Position numbers and translations under genes: made by a program. 64,000 nt of DNA, taken from positions 186,001-250,000 of the forward strand of contig JAZGTN010000239.1 of NCBI GenBank assembly GCA_037783415.1, written 5' to 3'. The stretch comes from Leptasterias polaris (lineage: Eukaryota > Echinodermata > Asteroidea > Forcipulatida > Asteriidae). The notes below the pieces were generated by a model. The model made no database searches. It saw only the letters and a program-made list of their open reading frames with translations, and was not told the origin of the DNA. This document shows, one piece after another, positions 11,601-23,101 of the stretch (position 1 is its first letter; every line of letters begins with the position of its first letter).

Positions 11601-14600
11601 CCTATATAAATCTGTTCATCATAAAACTGCTATCGACACTGACCACTATCAACTCAAACCACAGGGAAACCAAACTCTCACTAGGAAATCTTCATCAATC
11701 TCGTTCACCCACCCTTCAACCAATAAGGACTGTTACAAATTTTCCTTTGTCCCAAGAACCCTCGTTGAATGGAACCGACTACCAGTATGTATAAGAGAAG
11801 CACCTTCAATAGACTCATTCAAGACTAGGCTAGATAAAATCCAAATGACCACTTTCATAAGGGGAGCTCACCACTAAATTTTGTCTACTTGCCACACCAC
11901 ACCTGCAACTTATATATCCCCTGAGGAGTTTGTTGCAGTACTCGACAGATACAGATGTAGAGTAGCCCCATTTAATAGTGCCAATACTCTGGACTTCCTC
12001 CGATCATTGGCCCTACGCCCATGTACCTCCAGGGCAGTCAAATCGGTGGCAGTAACGCCTCAGAATTTCTTAAAAATTACATCAAAACGAGCGCGCACAA
12101 TGGCGTTTTAATGTGCTGTCCACAAATCGGATACAATGAGTGACAACTGGGGAAAAAATCTCGGCATAAAAACGTGAGTTTATATTCGAAGAATTTTCCC
12201 ACCTCCTGGAGGTACATGGGCGTAGGGCCAAGGATCGGAGGAAGTCCAGAGTATTGGCACTATAAATGGGGCTAGATGTAGAGCAATTTATATAATATAA
12301 GCAAGGAATTGCAACTAACTTGAGAATCAGAAATTACAGAATTATTGATGAAAAGTGAACGAGAACTTTCATAAAATAATGATAGTTAAATCTCAAGGGT
12401 GGGGAATGCTTCAATAAGTTATTTTCAATCTTATTTCAGCATAGTTGCGATAATTGTAACCCTCCATCCTCCTGACGGTGGTAATCGAACCCTCCATCCT
12501 CCCTCTACCTCCATGATCCTCCCGACGGTGCGATCGTCAGGAGTATTGAGGGTTACGATTATCGCAACTAATTACAGAACGGCTGAGGAGTCTTTCGTTT
12601 GTTTTGGTATTTCAATATATTCCTTTTTTTTCTTCATTGTAATTCTTGGTGTGATTGTCATTCGCAGTCTTGGTATAATGTGTCGTAATGTTCTAAAGCT
12701 TGAATTGAATGAATCAATTAATAAATAAATGTCTCCCTTTGTTTTTCTACAGGACTGCCCAACCTGTGGAATACTACAGAACATTCATTGTAAGTAAAGT
12801 AGCCATGAACTTATCAAGTTATTTGTGACTCACACTCAGACTCAGAGTTGATCAAACCATACATGTAGAGTAAGCTGATTATAGTGATAATGACATACAT
12901 CACTCGACAAACTAGCCACATGTTAATGTTGTGATCAATCCTCAATCCATTCCAAGTGTATATAAATAATTGTTAGTACAATCATGGTTCTTATTCCTCC
13001 ATGGTACAATTACCAGTTTTCATCATACAATCAACATTAAAGTTAATTAATTTTTTAAGTATATGCATGGAGGAAGGAAATGGTATTAAGTGTGGGCTTG
13101 TTTTTATTGATATTACTTAGTAGTGCAACAAAACCAACAGCACTAATTAGGTCCAGTTAGTTGCTGATTATTTTGATTTTGAAAGTTTACAAAAAATCTA
13201 CACAATGTTATATGTTCCTTTTAAATTTTGGTTTTTACCCTACACTGATGTATAATCCACACAGTCACAGACTTGGGTGGTATTCGAACCTACAACCCCT
13301 GACATTCCAGAGCAGGTGTCTTACCACTGCTATACCAGTGAGCTTGCCCAGTGACAAAAGCAATCTAATTTACACCATTATGTAATAATAGTAATTCAAA
13401 TTGTTTTCTTTTAAAAAGAAAGAAGACATTCGTCCTGATGGGAGAGAGCTTGGAGAAATCCGACCAACTATTCTTAATGTTGGTGAGTGTGATTACGCTG
13501 TGATGACAGTACTCAGTGTTAAACTTTTTATATCATCATGTCTTTAAGAAAGTCCTAATGACAAGTTGTAGTAAAACCTATCTAGTGACAATTCTAGCCC
13601 TCGATCCTCCCTAAAACTGTCGGGAAGAGTGAGGGTTACGATTATCACAACTACTCACCAGGGAAACCAAGATTTACAATTTTCTATTATATCTGAGGAA
13701 TGAAGATAACATAAAGTTCAATACCAAGTGAGGTGAAATTTTAAATATTTAGACTCCGCATTGCATTGAACAATTTTCCTTACTCGCACTGTGCATTTAG
13801 GGCTCCAGTTGTAATGCAATTTATACAACATTTTCAATAATTTATTTATTTACTGTGTTATAGGCCTTGGCAAGCTTCCATGTTTAGGCCTACTTAACTT
13901 GTTTTCAAGCTGTCATTTTGTTTACTGTACTTCACTGTGTAACAAGCCTTGGCACAGCTGCCAAGTATAGGCCTACATGACCTTTTATATGAGTGTGAGC
14001 AAGCCTGCTCATAACTTGGTGTTATACTTGGGTACTGAGGGCAAACCTGCCCCTATATTTGTTTGGAAAAATGTTTGGTCAAATCTGCCCTTCATGGTTT
14101 TAATTGTTCCTGTTCAGGCAAGGCCAAATTTCGGTTTGAATAAATGTCAATTAAGTTTCATCAAATTTGTTTTTGTCTGATGAGTATAAATTCATTTTAT
14201 GATCACTTCCACTAATAACCGGAAATGCCATAAATTATTGCCATTGTTTCAGATATCCATGTATTATATTTTGCCCTTTATTCAAAACGCTTTTTCTACT
14301 TTTTAAAAAGCTTTTACTGTTGCAAGTTTGACATGTTTTTAATCTTTGAACCAATCTTTGCACTTGAGGAGCACAGCTCTTTGCTAACCCCCTCTACATC
14401 TCTGTCGCTTTGTTGTAACTTTTATTGCTGTTTTCTCATAAACGCCAGTTTATTATCTTACTGGGGATTAATTAAATTTGTACTACTCAAAATATGTTGA
14501 TTGTGCTGGAAATAAAGTGAATTTAATTGAATTGATATAAGAACAAAAAATGCACTGGATATTGACTTGAAATATTATGTCTCTGATGGCCAGGTTCAAT

Positions 14601-17600
14601 AACAACAGCAGATGGTTCAGCACTTGTGAAGCTTGGGAACACCACTTGCATCTGTGGTGTCAAAGCGGTATGTAAATGCCTCTGAATGTAAAGACAGACA
14701 ATTGCTAATATTGATATGTTCATTTCCCCAGGTTCCCAAAACTTAAAAAAAACCAGACAAACATATTTTTATTTATTTATCTGAAAGGTTTTGATTCTTA
14801 TTCTATTTTGTTTTACAGGAATTATGTACCCCTGAAGAGGATCAGCCAAAATGTGGAATTGTAGGTAAGAAAAGTTGTCCTCTGTACTGATGCACCTCTC
14901 CCATTTTCCTGAAAATTTGTACTAAGACTGTTGTTTTGGTTTTTGTGTTTAGTTCCGAATGTAGAGTTACCGCCTCTGTGTTCCTCACAGTTCAGGCCTG
15001 GACCTCCCAGCGAAAAAGCTCAAGTCGTCAGTCAGCTCATTGCTGATGTTATCAGCAAGTGAGTATAATGTACAGGGATGCATCAAAGCAGAGCTGTGTA
15101 TTGAGAGAGTTGTAACATGGAAGGACCAGTTTTCTGTGGTCATGTGGTTGCTGGACGCCATTTTCGGTCCAAATGTAACACAACTTAATGTACAGTCTAG
15201 TCTGGCACCCTGTATGCACACATGTGTTTTTGGGGACCGAAAATGGCATCTAATCGCAAGTTGTCGCAATGTCAATACACAGCTCTGGATCAAGGGTTTT
15301 TGATTTTCCACAAAGTGTACTTAAAAACGCTCCTGCACTGTTATTTAATATTGGCTTGTATTATAGTTTGAGATTTTGTTTTACATCCAGTCTATTTTTT
15401 ATTTCTTGAATCACTTTTCACTTATTGCATGGGTCTTTGCTAGTCTTCCACCATCTTTGTCATTTTCCCCCCGTTATCAACCATACTCATTAGTCTTCCA
15501 CCATCTTTGTCATTTTCCCCCCGTTATCAACCATACTCATTCATTTTCATTAATCATTTGGCATAGACTTGTGTCCGTGGCCGCCTTGTCTTCGGATTAT
15601 AATAGGGGAGGGGAGCACATTCTGGGGTCACCGCCATCACCTGTTCTCTTTCAATCGCCACTATTCTTAGCTCTTGTACATTTCTACCACTCCACTTTGT
15701 CACATTGTCTACCCAGCGCAGTTTAGGGTGACCTCTGCCATGACTTGTACCCTTAGGCAGATGGCCTACAACTGCGTCGGGTAGACCTCCCTGTTTCATC
15801 ACATGAGTGTTCCACACAGACCTCCGCTCTAACACATTGTCACCTTAAAAAAATAAAAATAAATCAAACAGACACAATAAGACCTGCCCTCAAAAATTGT
15901 ACTTTGTTTTTATTGATGATATCCCCCTTTACTTTTTGTTGTTTCAGTGCAAAGTGCATCAATAAGGAATCTCTATGCATTGTTGAATCAAAGGTAATGG
16001 AAATGTTGATAACTGTTTAAGAGTTATTAGGTTTTAGGCTCTGCATGGTGGAGTAAGACATAAAGTACTTATTCATGTAGGCCATGTAAAAACCTCTTAA
16101 GTTGAGGTGTTGGCTTTAAAAAGAACCCCTTAGTTATTTTCAATATTTTGACATTTGTGCTCTAGTCATCCTCTGGAGACTTTTTAAGAATTCTTCAACA
16201 GCTTTTCATCTTTTATTAAGACACTTCCACATTTACTTTCAGTAAAATTAAGAGTATGGCGATAAACATTCTAAGTTTGATGCACTTGCTGGTTGAGACA
16301 TATTCCTGTCTTGTAACTGCCAAAGCGTTTCAAGATATTTGATTCTCAGTTTATGCATCCACAAAAGCTGTTGTCATTACTGTAAGCTTGGTGCGCATAC
16401 TGATTGTTAGATGGAGTCGTTCTTTCACATGTTGGTTGTTAGATGGAGTTGTTCTTTCCCCTAAGCCCACCCCTCACCCTTCCCACTGTCTTGCTGCATT
16501 ACTGTTAGCTTGGTTTGCATGTTGGTTATTAGATGGAGTCGTTCTTTCCCCTAAGCCCACCCCTCACCCTTCCCACTGTTTTGCTGCATTACTGTTAGCT
16601 TGGTTCGCATGTTGGTTGTTAGATGGAGTTGTTCTTTCCCCTAAGCCCACCCCTCACCCTTCCCACTGTCTTGCTGCATTACTGTTAGCTTGGTTCGCAT
16701 GTTGGTTATTAGATGGAGTTGTTCTTTCCCCAAAGCCCACCCCTCACCCTTCCCACTGTCTTGCTGCATTACTGTTGGCTTGGTTCGCATGTTGGTTGTT
16801 AGATGGAGTCGTTCTTTCCCCAAAGCCCACCCCTCACCCTTCCCACTGTCTTGCTGCAATACTGTTAGCTTGGTTTGCATGTTGGTTGTTAGATGGAGTC
16901 GTTCTTTCACATGTTGGTTATTAGATGGAGTTGTTCTTTCCCCAAAGCCCACCCCTCACCCTTCCCACTGTCTTGCTGCATTACTGTTAGCTTGGTTTGC
17001 ATGTTGGTTGTTAGATGGAGTTGTTCTTTCCCCAAAGCCCACCCCTCACCCTTCCCACTGTCTTGCTGCATTACTGTTGGCTTGGTTCGCATGTTGGTTG
17101 TTAGATGGAGTCGTTCTTTCCCCAAAGCCCACCCCTCACCCTTCCCACTGTCTTGCTGCAATACTGTTAGCTTGGTTTGCATGTTGGTTGTTAGATGGGG
17201 TTGTTCTTTCCCCAAAGCCCACCCCTCACCCTTTCCACTGTCTTGCTGCATTACTGTTGGCTTGGTTCGCATGTTGGTTGTTAGATGGAGTCGTTCTTTC
17301 CCCAAAGCCCACCCCTCACCCTTCCCACTGTCTTGCTGCATTACTGTTAGCTTGGTTCGCTTGCTGGTTGTTAGATGGAGTCGTTCTTTCCCCAAAGCCC
17401 ACCCCTCACCCTTCCCACTGTCTTGGGTTCAAAAGTTTCTGATATGGGATTATGCCACTGAAAGTTGCAGACACCCCTCAATTAACTCTGAAATGATGGA
17501 ACCATTCTTTTTTCCATTTATAGTTATGTTGGGTGCTGTTTTGTGACATAGTATGTCTTGACTATGATGGTAACATTGTGGATGCTTGCCTCATTGCTCT

Positions 17601-20600
17601 AATGGCTGCTCTTAAAAATGGTAAGTTCTATCAAGTTAGCAGTTGGAAGAACACAGTCAGTCTATTTGACGTGTTATATCATGTGCTAGACATAAATATT
17701 TCAAAATAATCTGTAGTGCAGTTTTTTCTGTAGTGGTGCAGTTTTGTATCAACATAGCAGAACTACAAACATGATTTTGGCGTACTTTTAAAGATTTTTC
17801 ACCCATTTTATGCTCCCAAAATTTATGCATAATTTTTATAAGTTGTGATGGTGTACTTTTTAAAGAATGATTTGTAAAAAAATAATCACAGGTGAGTACG
17901 TGCGAGTCTTTACGCCTTGCCACACAGGAATCTTTTGAAGGCAGCTTGTATGCACCAACTGCAGTGCATGCAAAAGGAACGCTTTCTTCAGACGTTGTAA
18001 CTTAATCTTCCCATGTTGAAATTGACATGTGAATGTTTTTTTCTTCTTGGAGATTTTCTGGAATTGGTTGCCTATAATTTCCCCCTTGTGACTTGGCCCT
18101 TGCACATCTATTTCTGCATGGTCTTTGGTGTCCGGTCCGCATAATCACATGTACTAATACAATCAAACTCAGCAGGACAATGGAGGAATTGGCATTCAGT
18201 CTGTTTAAACTAAGTGCTGGCGTAGTGATAATCTGTGCAAGCAGGGCCATCCCTTGGCTGTTGAATTTCACAAGTTAAAATGCTGCATTTGCATATTTGT
18301 ATAGACCATTCAACCTGTGATATTACATTTTTACAAAAGTGTCACAAAGCCTGGACTTCCTGCAGGCACAATTTGTACACAGCCCAATGGAAGATAACAT
18401 AAATTCTGATATTTTATGGAGATAGCACTGTCCGAGTTTTATTAACTTTTGATATGATGAAAGGGGGCACATATCAAAACTTAGTTCAGCTGTTATTTTT
18501 ATAACTCGTGAATTATGTGGAAATTATGGCACACAGTGTAAAATTTTCCATAACACCAGTGTAGTTTCTTGCCCGACAGGAAATGCCCTGGAATGTACAA
18601 GGTACAGGATTTGATGTGATTGGGGCACAATGACTGCACCGGTTTGATGAAAAGTTTGATTTGTGAAATCTACATATTGGAGCTTTATAGATATGTAAAA
18701 AGAGCTAGGCATTATATTGGATGACATATATTGAGGTATTTGCTTTCATGCTGTTACCATAGCTCTTCATGCCATAGGGCGACACCTTATTAAAGTAATT
18801 TGATTTGAAATAATTTTCAGTCTTGCTACGTGAAGTGACGATTGATGAAGAATCACAACTTCCAGTCACATCATCAGATAAGATTGTCCCACTGAGCATA
18901 AACAGCACACCAGTAGCTACCTCATTTGCCATCTTTGATGAGTAAGTACTAGAAAGTAAATGAGTTTTCTGATCCCAGCCTGCACTGGCTACCAGTAGAA
19001 TCACAATTCAGTTAATGATCTTTCTACTTTGGTTCCGTTGCCAGTCCATCCATGTATTCGATAATTCCATCCGTATTGTTCTTTTTCGAATTACTTACAA
19101 AACTGCAAATACTGTGTTTTCCAAATGCAATACTAAGTTCTTCTTGTTATGCACAGATCAATTGTAGCCCTGGCCTGGGCGACCCTGTAGTCTAGTGGAG
19201 ACTTGGGGTGGGGGGGGGGGGGGGGGGGGGGGTTGTAAAATTGGACCGGTGTGATGGTCCCGGTCATGTCCGCTAAGGCCCGGCTGGGTGGGGGACTTGC
19301 TTTTTGTACATCTATGGCTATACCCCTGCACCGGCATGCGTAGTTTACAACCCTTGCATGATCCCGACCCAGCATGCGGGGGGAACTTAACACAAACTTT
19401 GCACAATCCTGGCCGGCCCCGGTGAGCAGGGTATTTGTCACAACACTTCTGACCCCGGCATGTGGGGTATGGCAAAAAATTGTACAACCTCAGCAAAGTC
19501 CCCTCTATTGTCCCAGTGGGGGAGGGAAACAAATAGTTCAACCTCGGCCAAGTCTCCACAAATGTCCCGGCTAGTGAGACACAGTTTTTTGCACATCCCC
19601 GCCTAAGTCACTGGTCCCCCAGGACCAAGACTACATTTGGTATGTGCATTACTGCTCACCAACACATTTTGCATACATGTATCTCATTTGTCTAAAGCTC
19701 AGTATGTCACTGTGCATCATAAATTCAATTTCTTGTATCTTTTTAGTGCTGTGTTGTTAGCAGACCCTACCAATGAGGAGGAATGCATAGCTACTGGGAT
19801 GGTGACAGTGGTAGTGACTGAAGATGGCAACTTACAAGCCGTTCATAAACCAGGTAAGATGTTGTCTTCTTCTGAGCTACCACAATGAATAGTTAATTTG
19901 CTTCAGTGTATCACAGTGTTGTTTCAAACTTGAAATCAACAAACGGTACTAAGCCATTTGCATCATGAAATATATATTGACATTGATAAGTCGGTGCTCA
20001 AAGTTTATTTTGAGCACAATCTTTTGTCAAATGTCCATACCTAAATTACCATTCATTTTGCACTGCTGTAATGTTAAAATGTTCTTTATATGTTACATGT
20101 TTATTGAAATGTTCATTTAAAACTGCCATAACTCTAGCTCACTGCTGGAGCCACAATCTCTTGTTCTTGTTTCTTTTCAGATGATATGAACTTGCGTTTC
20201 TAACTGCCATAATTTTGACATTTTTATGTGACACATTGTATAATGTACTTGCAATGGTCAAGCTTTTTGTGTTTGGCAGTAACTTGGTAACATGATATGC
20301 CAAGTGAAGTGTATTTTAAATCATTGCACATTCTGTGTGCAGTTTTCGTGTACATTTATTCATTGCTTGTGTGCCAAATGTTTTGCTTATGTTGTTTAAT
20401 ACCATATTTGAACTGAATATTGCTTTGTCATGGTTTGAATGTTTTTGTGTGTGAAGTTCCATAAATGTCATTTTTGTTTTACTCTTCATACAAAATGTTA
20501 TTTTTATGCAGATATGTGAGATATATAGTGGTGAGAATGTTTGTTAAGCAAACACCCAATGTATTCAAAGTGTTTTTTGTTATGAACATATTGAAGTTTG

Positions 20601-21732
20601 CAATCTTAATAGTTGAATTGTTGTTATGCATTATTTAACATATGTGAATATTTGTTATTGTTTAACACTATAACTGTCTGACCGATCAATATTATCCATT
20701 ATATGGTTTTGAATGATATATAAACTATGCCAACCTCCAATAATCAAATGGTGTATGCATCTACACAATACACCCATGTACACAGTTAACCCTCCCACTG
20801 TCTGACCATTCAATTGATAAGTCAGTGCTCAAAGTGCTTAAATGTTTCATTTTGAACCCAATCTATAACCCATACCTATATTTCCATTTTCAGTAAATTA
20901 CTACTGCTGTATTGTTGAAATGTTCTTTATATTCATTGACGTCATCCTGTTTTTTGCACTAATAATTGTGCTGTTTGATGTGCAATAAATATCCTACCAA
21001 GTGGTTTTGAATTATATAATGTGAATGCATCTTCACAGTACAAAGTACACAGTTGGTTTTGTGCACAGTTGTGCCACCATACACAAACCCTGCAATTGAA
21101 TGGTTATAAAATAGTTAGGTCAACTCTCTGGAGACGGGCATGATAGCTGGCTCTTGAAAGAAAGTAGGCACATTTAATTAATTATAATGGCTGACCTACA
21201 TGTACACAACATAGTTAGGCTTTGATATACTTTCAGGCTACTTAATAAAAAATTTTCTGATTTTCCAAGAGCAAACAAAATTGGAATTTATACTAACGTA
21301 AGAAGAATATCATGCCTGTGGAAAATATGACAAAGATTAATTAGTAGGATGGTCAAGTTCCTAGTCTTCTTTCTTATCCATGCCTGTCACAGGCCGAGCA
21401 AAAGAAAGCCCATATTTAGTATGTTCTTACCTGTTGGTAATTTTGGTGTAAAGTTAAAGAATTTGATTTGAATTTCCTTGAAAATAATCAGTGTTATTAA
21501 TGAAATCCTTTACTTAGGCCTAGTATAACATTGTAATCAATGAATTACTCAAACTTGTTTTTGCCATTATAAAAACGAATGTGAACTGACTGATTGAACT
21601 GATATGAATTTCTTGTCAGGTGGGAGTCCACTCTCTGTCGACCAGCTACAAGACTGTATCACAAGATCCCAAACAAGATCAAAGGAAGTTCTCAACTTAA
21701 TACACAACACTGTGAACAGTGTAGATAGGTAG
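8604..21732 (+). CDS. EXOSC8: EXOSC8 (RRP43), RNA exosome ring subunit
   Basis: Eleven coding exons: 8604-8620, 12753-12789, 13419-13482, 14594-14667, 14819-14864, 14953-15058, 15948-15993, 17524-17620, 18821-18941, 19747-19853, 21620-21732. Every junction is GT-AG and phases chain without error to 275 aa, against about 276 in human. It begins [15 protein letters not shown] and contains [49 protein letters not shown] and [20 protein letters not shown], all RNase PH-domain landmarks of RRP43. In the known exosome this subunit is catalytically inactive and forms part of the six-subunit ring that channels RNA to DIS3 or EXOSC10 in nucleus and cytoplasm. The first exon encodes under six residues. 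The introns are crowded with mobile elements, but the coding sequence is intact. Confidence 0.96.
8692..8774. repeat. Arm of a long-range inverted repeat (partner 12299-12377)
   Basis: About 80 bp here, including CATCAATAATTCTGTA and TTAGTTGCAATTCCTTGC, reappears in reverse complement at 12299-12377 near the other end of EXOSC8 intron 1. The copies differ at several positions, so they are not recent assembly duplicates. Confidence 0.65.
9771..10070. repeat. Low-complexity, possibly MITE-like segment
   Basis: The ends GGCGTCCTACGATA and, in reverse complement, GGCGTTCTATGACA are similar. The interior is rich in short direct and inverted motifs (AGTACTAG, GTGTTAGTGTTAGTG). It precedes the LINE in EXOSC8 intron 1. 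The boundaries are uncertain and there is no clear target duplication. Confidence 0.3.
10104..10763 (+). pseudogene. LINE endonuclease fragment
   Basis: A 219-codon frame: N-terminal [11 protein letters not shown] near residue 10, a Ser/Asn-rich linker, then an AP-endonuclease-like region ([51 protein letters not shown]). It breaks off after the [15 protein letters not shown] segment, where the deletion joins it out of frame to the reverse transcriptase. In intact elements this domain nicks target DNA for reverse transcription. Confidence 0.8.
10735..11877 (+). pseudogene. LINE reverse transcriptase fragment
   Basis: The frame runs from about 10735 ([19 protein letters not shown]) to a stop before 11878. 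It holds RT motif A ([11 protein letters not shown]), the [19 protein letters not shown] block, the catalytic-box region as LADD where most elements have YADD or FADD, and the typical C-terminus ([15 protein letters not shown]). The N-terminal RT blocks are gone. The thumb and tail are well preserved, so the insertion is not very old. Confidence 0.85.
11963..12272. repeat. Inverted-repeat element adjoining the LINE 3' end
   Basis: The arms (about 11963-12034 and 12200-12272) share TAGCCCCATTTA, GTGCCAATACTCTGGACTTC and GGCCCTACGCCCATGTACC with few mismatches, around a unique centre of about 165 bp. A related degraded stretch is at about 2398-2440. It is probably a non-autonomous foldback or MITE element. 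Confidence 0.6.
12299..12377. repeat. Inverted copy of 8692-8774
   Basis: Reverse-complement match to the segment just downstream of EXOSC8 exon 1. The two copies bracket most of intron 1, including the LINE. Confidence 0.65.
12446..12567. mobile_element. Palindromic MITE flanked by TA
   Basis: Left end GTTGCGATAATTGTAACCCT and right end AGGGTTACGATTATCGCAAC are inverted copies, and TA sits immediately outside each, as for Tc1/mariner-type insertions. It lies about 185 bp upstream of EXOSC8 exon 2. A shorter relative is at 13585-13651. Confidence 0.6.
13255..13360 (-). mobile_element. tRNA-like SINE fragment, minus strand
   Basis: Read on the minus strand it shows an A-box-like TGGTATAGCAGTGGTAAG and a B box GGTTCGAATACC at tRNA-like spacing. 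No tRNA fold with a plausible acceptor stem is evident, so it is more likely a SINE remnant in EXOSC8 intron 2. Confidence 0.45.
13585..13651. mobile_element. Short TA-flanked palindromic MITE, relative of 12446-12567
   Basis: The ends GTGACAATTCTAGCCCTCG and GAGGGTTACGATTATCACAAC are imperfect inverted repeats flanked by TA, matching the ends of the larger element 1.1 kb away. It lies in EXOSC8 intron 3. Confidence 0.5.
15441..15540. repeat. 50-bp tandem duplication
   Basis: Two consecutive identical 50-bp copies, 15441-15490 and 15491-15540, containing TAGTCTTCCACCATC and CCCGTTATCAACCATAC. Intron 6 of EXOSC8. Confidence 0.9.
15554..15850 (-). pseudogene. Retrotransposon RT C-terminal fragment
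   Basis: The minus-strand open frame (about 93 codons) contains [20 protein letters not shown] and [14 protein letters not shown]. This resembles the C-terminal region after the reverse transcriptase of RTE-like or related LINEs, where a GRP-K-RW-D segment is common. No catalytic motif is present. The fragment is antisense to EXOSC8 in its intron 6. The family assignment is from memory of the motif only. Confidence 0.5.
16385..17425. repeat. 90-bp minisatellite in EXOSC8 intron 7
   Basis: Eleven units contain the AAGCCCACCCCTCACCCTT block with a period of 90 bp. There are also two short partial units (at the start, and near 16885-16915) that both read TCGTTCTTTCACATGTTGG, which suggests a larger block was itself duplicated. 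Units differ at a few sites (GTTGTT/GTCGTT, CCCCTAAG/CCCCAAAG). Because 90 is a multiple of three and the unit lacks stops in some frames, long open frames appear on both strands; they are not genes. The array ends about 98 bp before EXOSC8 exon 8. Confidence 0.95.
17621..18820. other. EXOSC8 intron 8, nothing identified
   Basis: AT-rich intron without a recognisable element or coding segment on either strand. Confidence 0.5.
19195..19620. repeat. GC-rich degenerate repeat with poly-G run
   Basis: This part of EXOSC8 intron 9 has a 23-G run (19210-19232). After it come loosely repeated motifs (CCCGGCATG, ACAACCTC, TGTCCC) in a much more GC-rich context than the surroundings. The open frames on the minus strand here are proline and glycine runs from the homopolymer and are not credible genes. 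Confidence 0.5.
20018..20935. repeat. Dispersed direct repeat pair in EXOSC8 intron 10
   Basis: About 20018-20095 and 20816-20935 share TTGATAAGTC, GTGCTCAAAGT, CCATACCTA, CTGCTGTA and AAATGTTCTTTATAT in the same order, with diverged spacing. Probably two old copies of one element, with about 700 bp between them. I see nothing else in the intron. Confidence 0.45.
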
Positions 21733-22084
21733 TACGACAGCGTTATTCATATAGTGTACATTGTATCGGGTTCAGTTTAAAATAAGATGTTAGTGTAATT
21801 CCAAGACGGCGCTATTCCCAGATCCAAGTTTGGCTTTACACTTAGCCCATTTACCCCGACCAAGAACCTAAATATTAATCGACTTGGTCACATTTGACCC
21901 CCATCCACATTGCGGCAGAGTATGGACCTATGATTGTTTGCCAACCACTGTAGAAAGGCTAGAAAGCATTGGGTGATTCGCTTAATTTGACATGTCCCTT
22001 GGGAATACACATTGGTTTAACTTTACAAGTCAGTTTGTCAACAACTTTATTATTTTTTGCCTCAGTATGCTGAAATACCAAAGA

Positions 22085-22090
22085 AATAAA
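22085..22090 (+). terminator. Probable EXOSC8 poly(A) signal AATAAA
   Basis: First canonical AATAAA after the EXOSC8 stop, about 353 bp downstream, giving a plausible 3' UTR. Confidence 0.55.
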
Positions 22091-22139
22091 TATAAAAACC
22101 ATGGTTAGAACAAGAAACCACTTGTAGTCATTATAGAAT

Positions 22140-22350
22140 AGTTAAATTGTTCCCAGGTTATATTGTAAACTTGGGTGTGATCCCTGGCTTTACTGCAAAT
22201 ACAAGTTGAATGGCTTCTGACTGGCACCCTTGAACAAAGATATTGACAAAGTATGGAGACTGCCAACCTTAGGGTCAGATAGCCCAATTGGTGGAATGCC
22301 GGCCTGTTAATTCGGAGGCTACATGTTCAAATCCTGCTGTTGTCAATTTT
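22140..22350 (+). mobile_element. tRNA-like repeat element, copy 2
   Basis: Shares with copy 1 the upstream CTTGGGTGTGATCCCTGGC and the GGCTTCTGACTGGCACC segment. The tRNA-like block (AGATAGCCCAATTGGTGG with B-box-like ATGTTCAAATCC) and tail TTTTTCTTTGGG follow. It is more degraded than the 33.5 and 55.2 kb copies. Confidence 0.6.
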
Positions 22351-23101
22351 TCTTTGGGTAAATTTAAAATAATTTGGGGGCGCAGTCAGTTTTTCATTGT
22401 GGTTTATTACTCAACAGTTTAACTGTTGTGTGTTTTAATACACCTGGTGCCGTTAATGCTCAGTCTACAAACTTCTGCCTGGGAGGGTTAAATGACATAA
22501 TAAATAAGTTCTACTTGTTGGGGCAAGATATAGTCTAGTGTTTCTTGTTTGTGGTGCATCTGACTCATTGCCAAGAATGGTTTTGGTTGTGAAGTTTTTG
22601 CATTCATCGACCAATTACATGCATTTTTTGATGTTGAAGCGCACACTCATTGCTCTTCCATTTCATCAAAACATCATTGTTGCAACTTATTGAGAGAGCA
22701 ATACATGCTTTGTTTTGTCAGTGATTTTTCTTTTCACAAAAGTCATATTATAATAATACTTGTATATAATTTTGGACGAAGCCATAGGGAAAGTTGACGT
22801 TACTATGTGTAGGTAGTTATGTTCATGCTTGAACTCTCTAGTGTTGAATACTACACCGATAGGTTTGTCGCCACACTAAAATAATTATTAGGGGAATAAA
22901 AGAGAAGGTGATGAGGTCTGAAACAACTGTTTAAAACTGGCATGATGGTGGGCGTGTGATAAAGGACCGAGCCGCTGGTTCTGCAAGGTTTTTAAATGCC
23001 ATTTAAGACCGAGTCTATGCACCATCTTAATCCAAGGGGCAGATTTGTTCATTTTGAACACGCGTTGCCATTGGCAACTCGACGCTTAAAACAATTTATC
23101 A

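Larger units (their letters stand above)
10092..11960 (+). mobile_element. Internally deleted CR1/Jockey-group non-LTR retrotransposon
   Basis: A LINE in EXOSC8 intron 1, sense orientation. It has a short Cys-containing N-terminal segment ([11 protein letters not shown]), an AP-endonuclease part, then the palm and thumb of a reverse transcriptase and the conserved C-terminal tail. The two coding parts lie in different frames and meet near 10735-10750, where the rest of the endonuclease and the N-terminal reverse transcriptase motifs are missing, so the copy is dead. The 3' region contains ACAGATACAGATG. Confidence 0.85.

Noticed and set aside
16388..17546. Open frames of up to 250 codons on both strands
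   Set aside because: They are the 90-bp minisatellite read in frames kept open by a period divisible by three; no start, splice or composition signal supports a gene.
19133..19559. Minus-strand open frames over the poly-G region
   Set aside because: They depend on the homopolymer run and GC-rich intron repeat; the proline runs are translation of poly-C.
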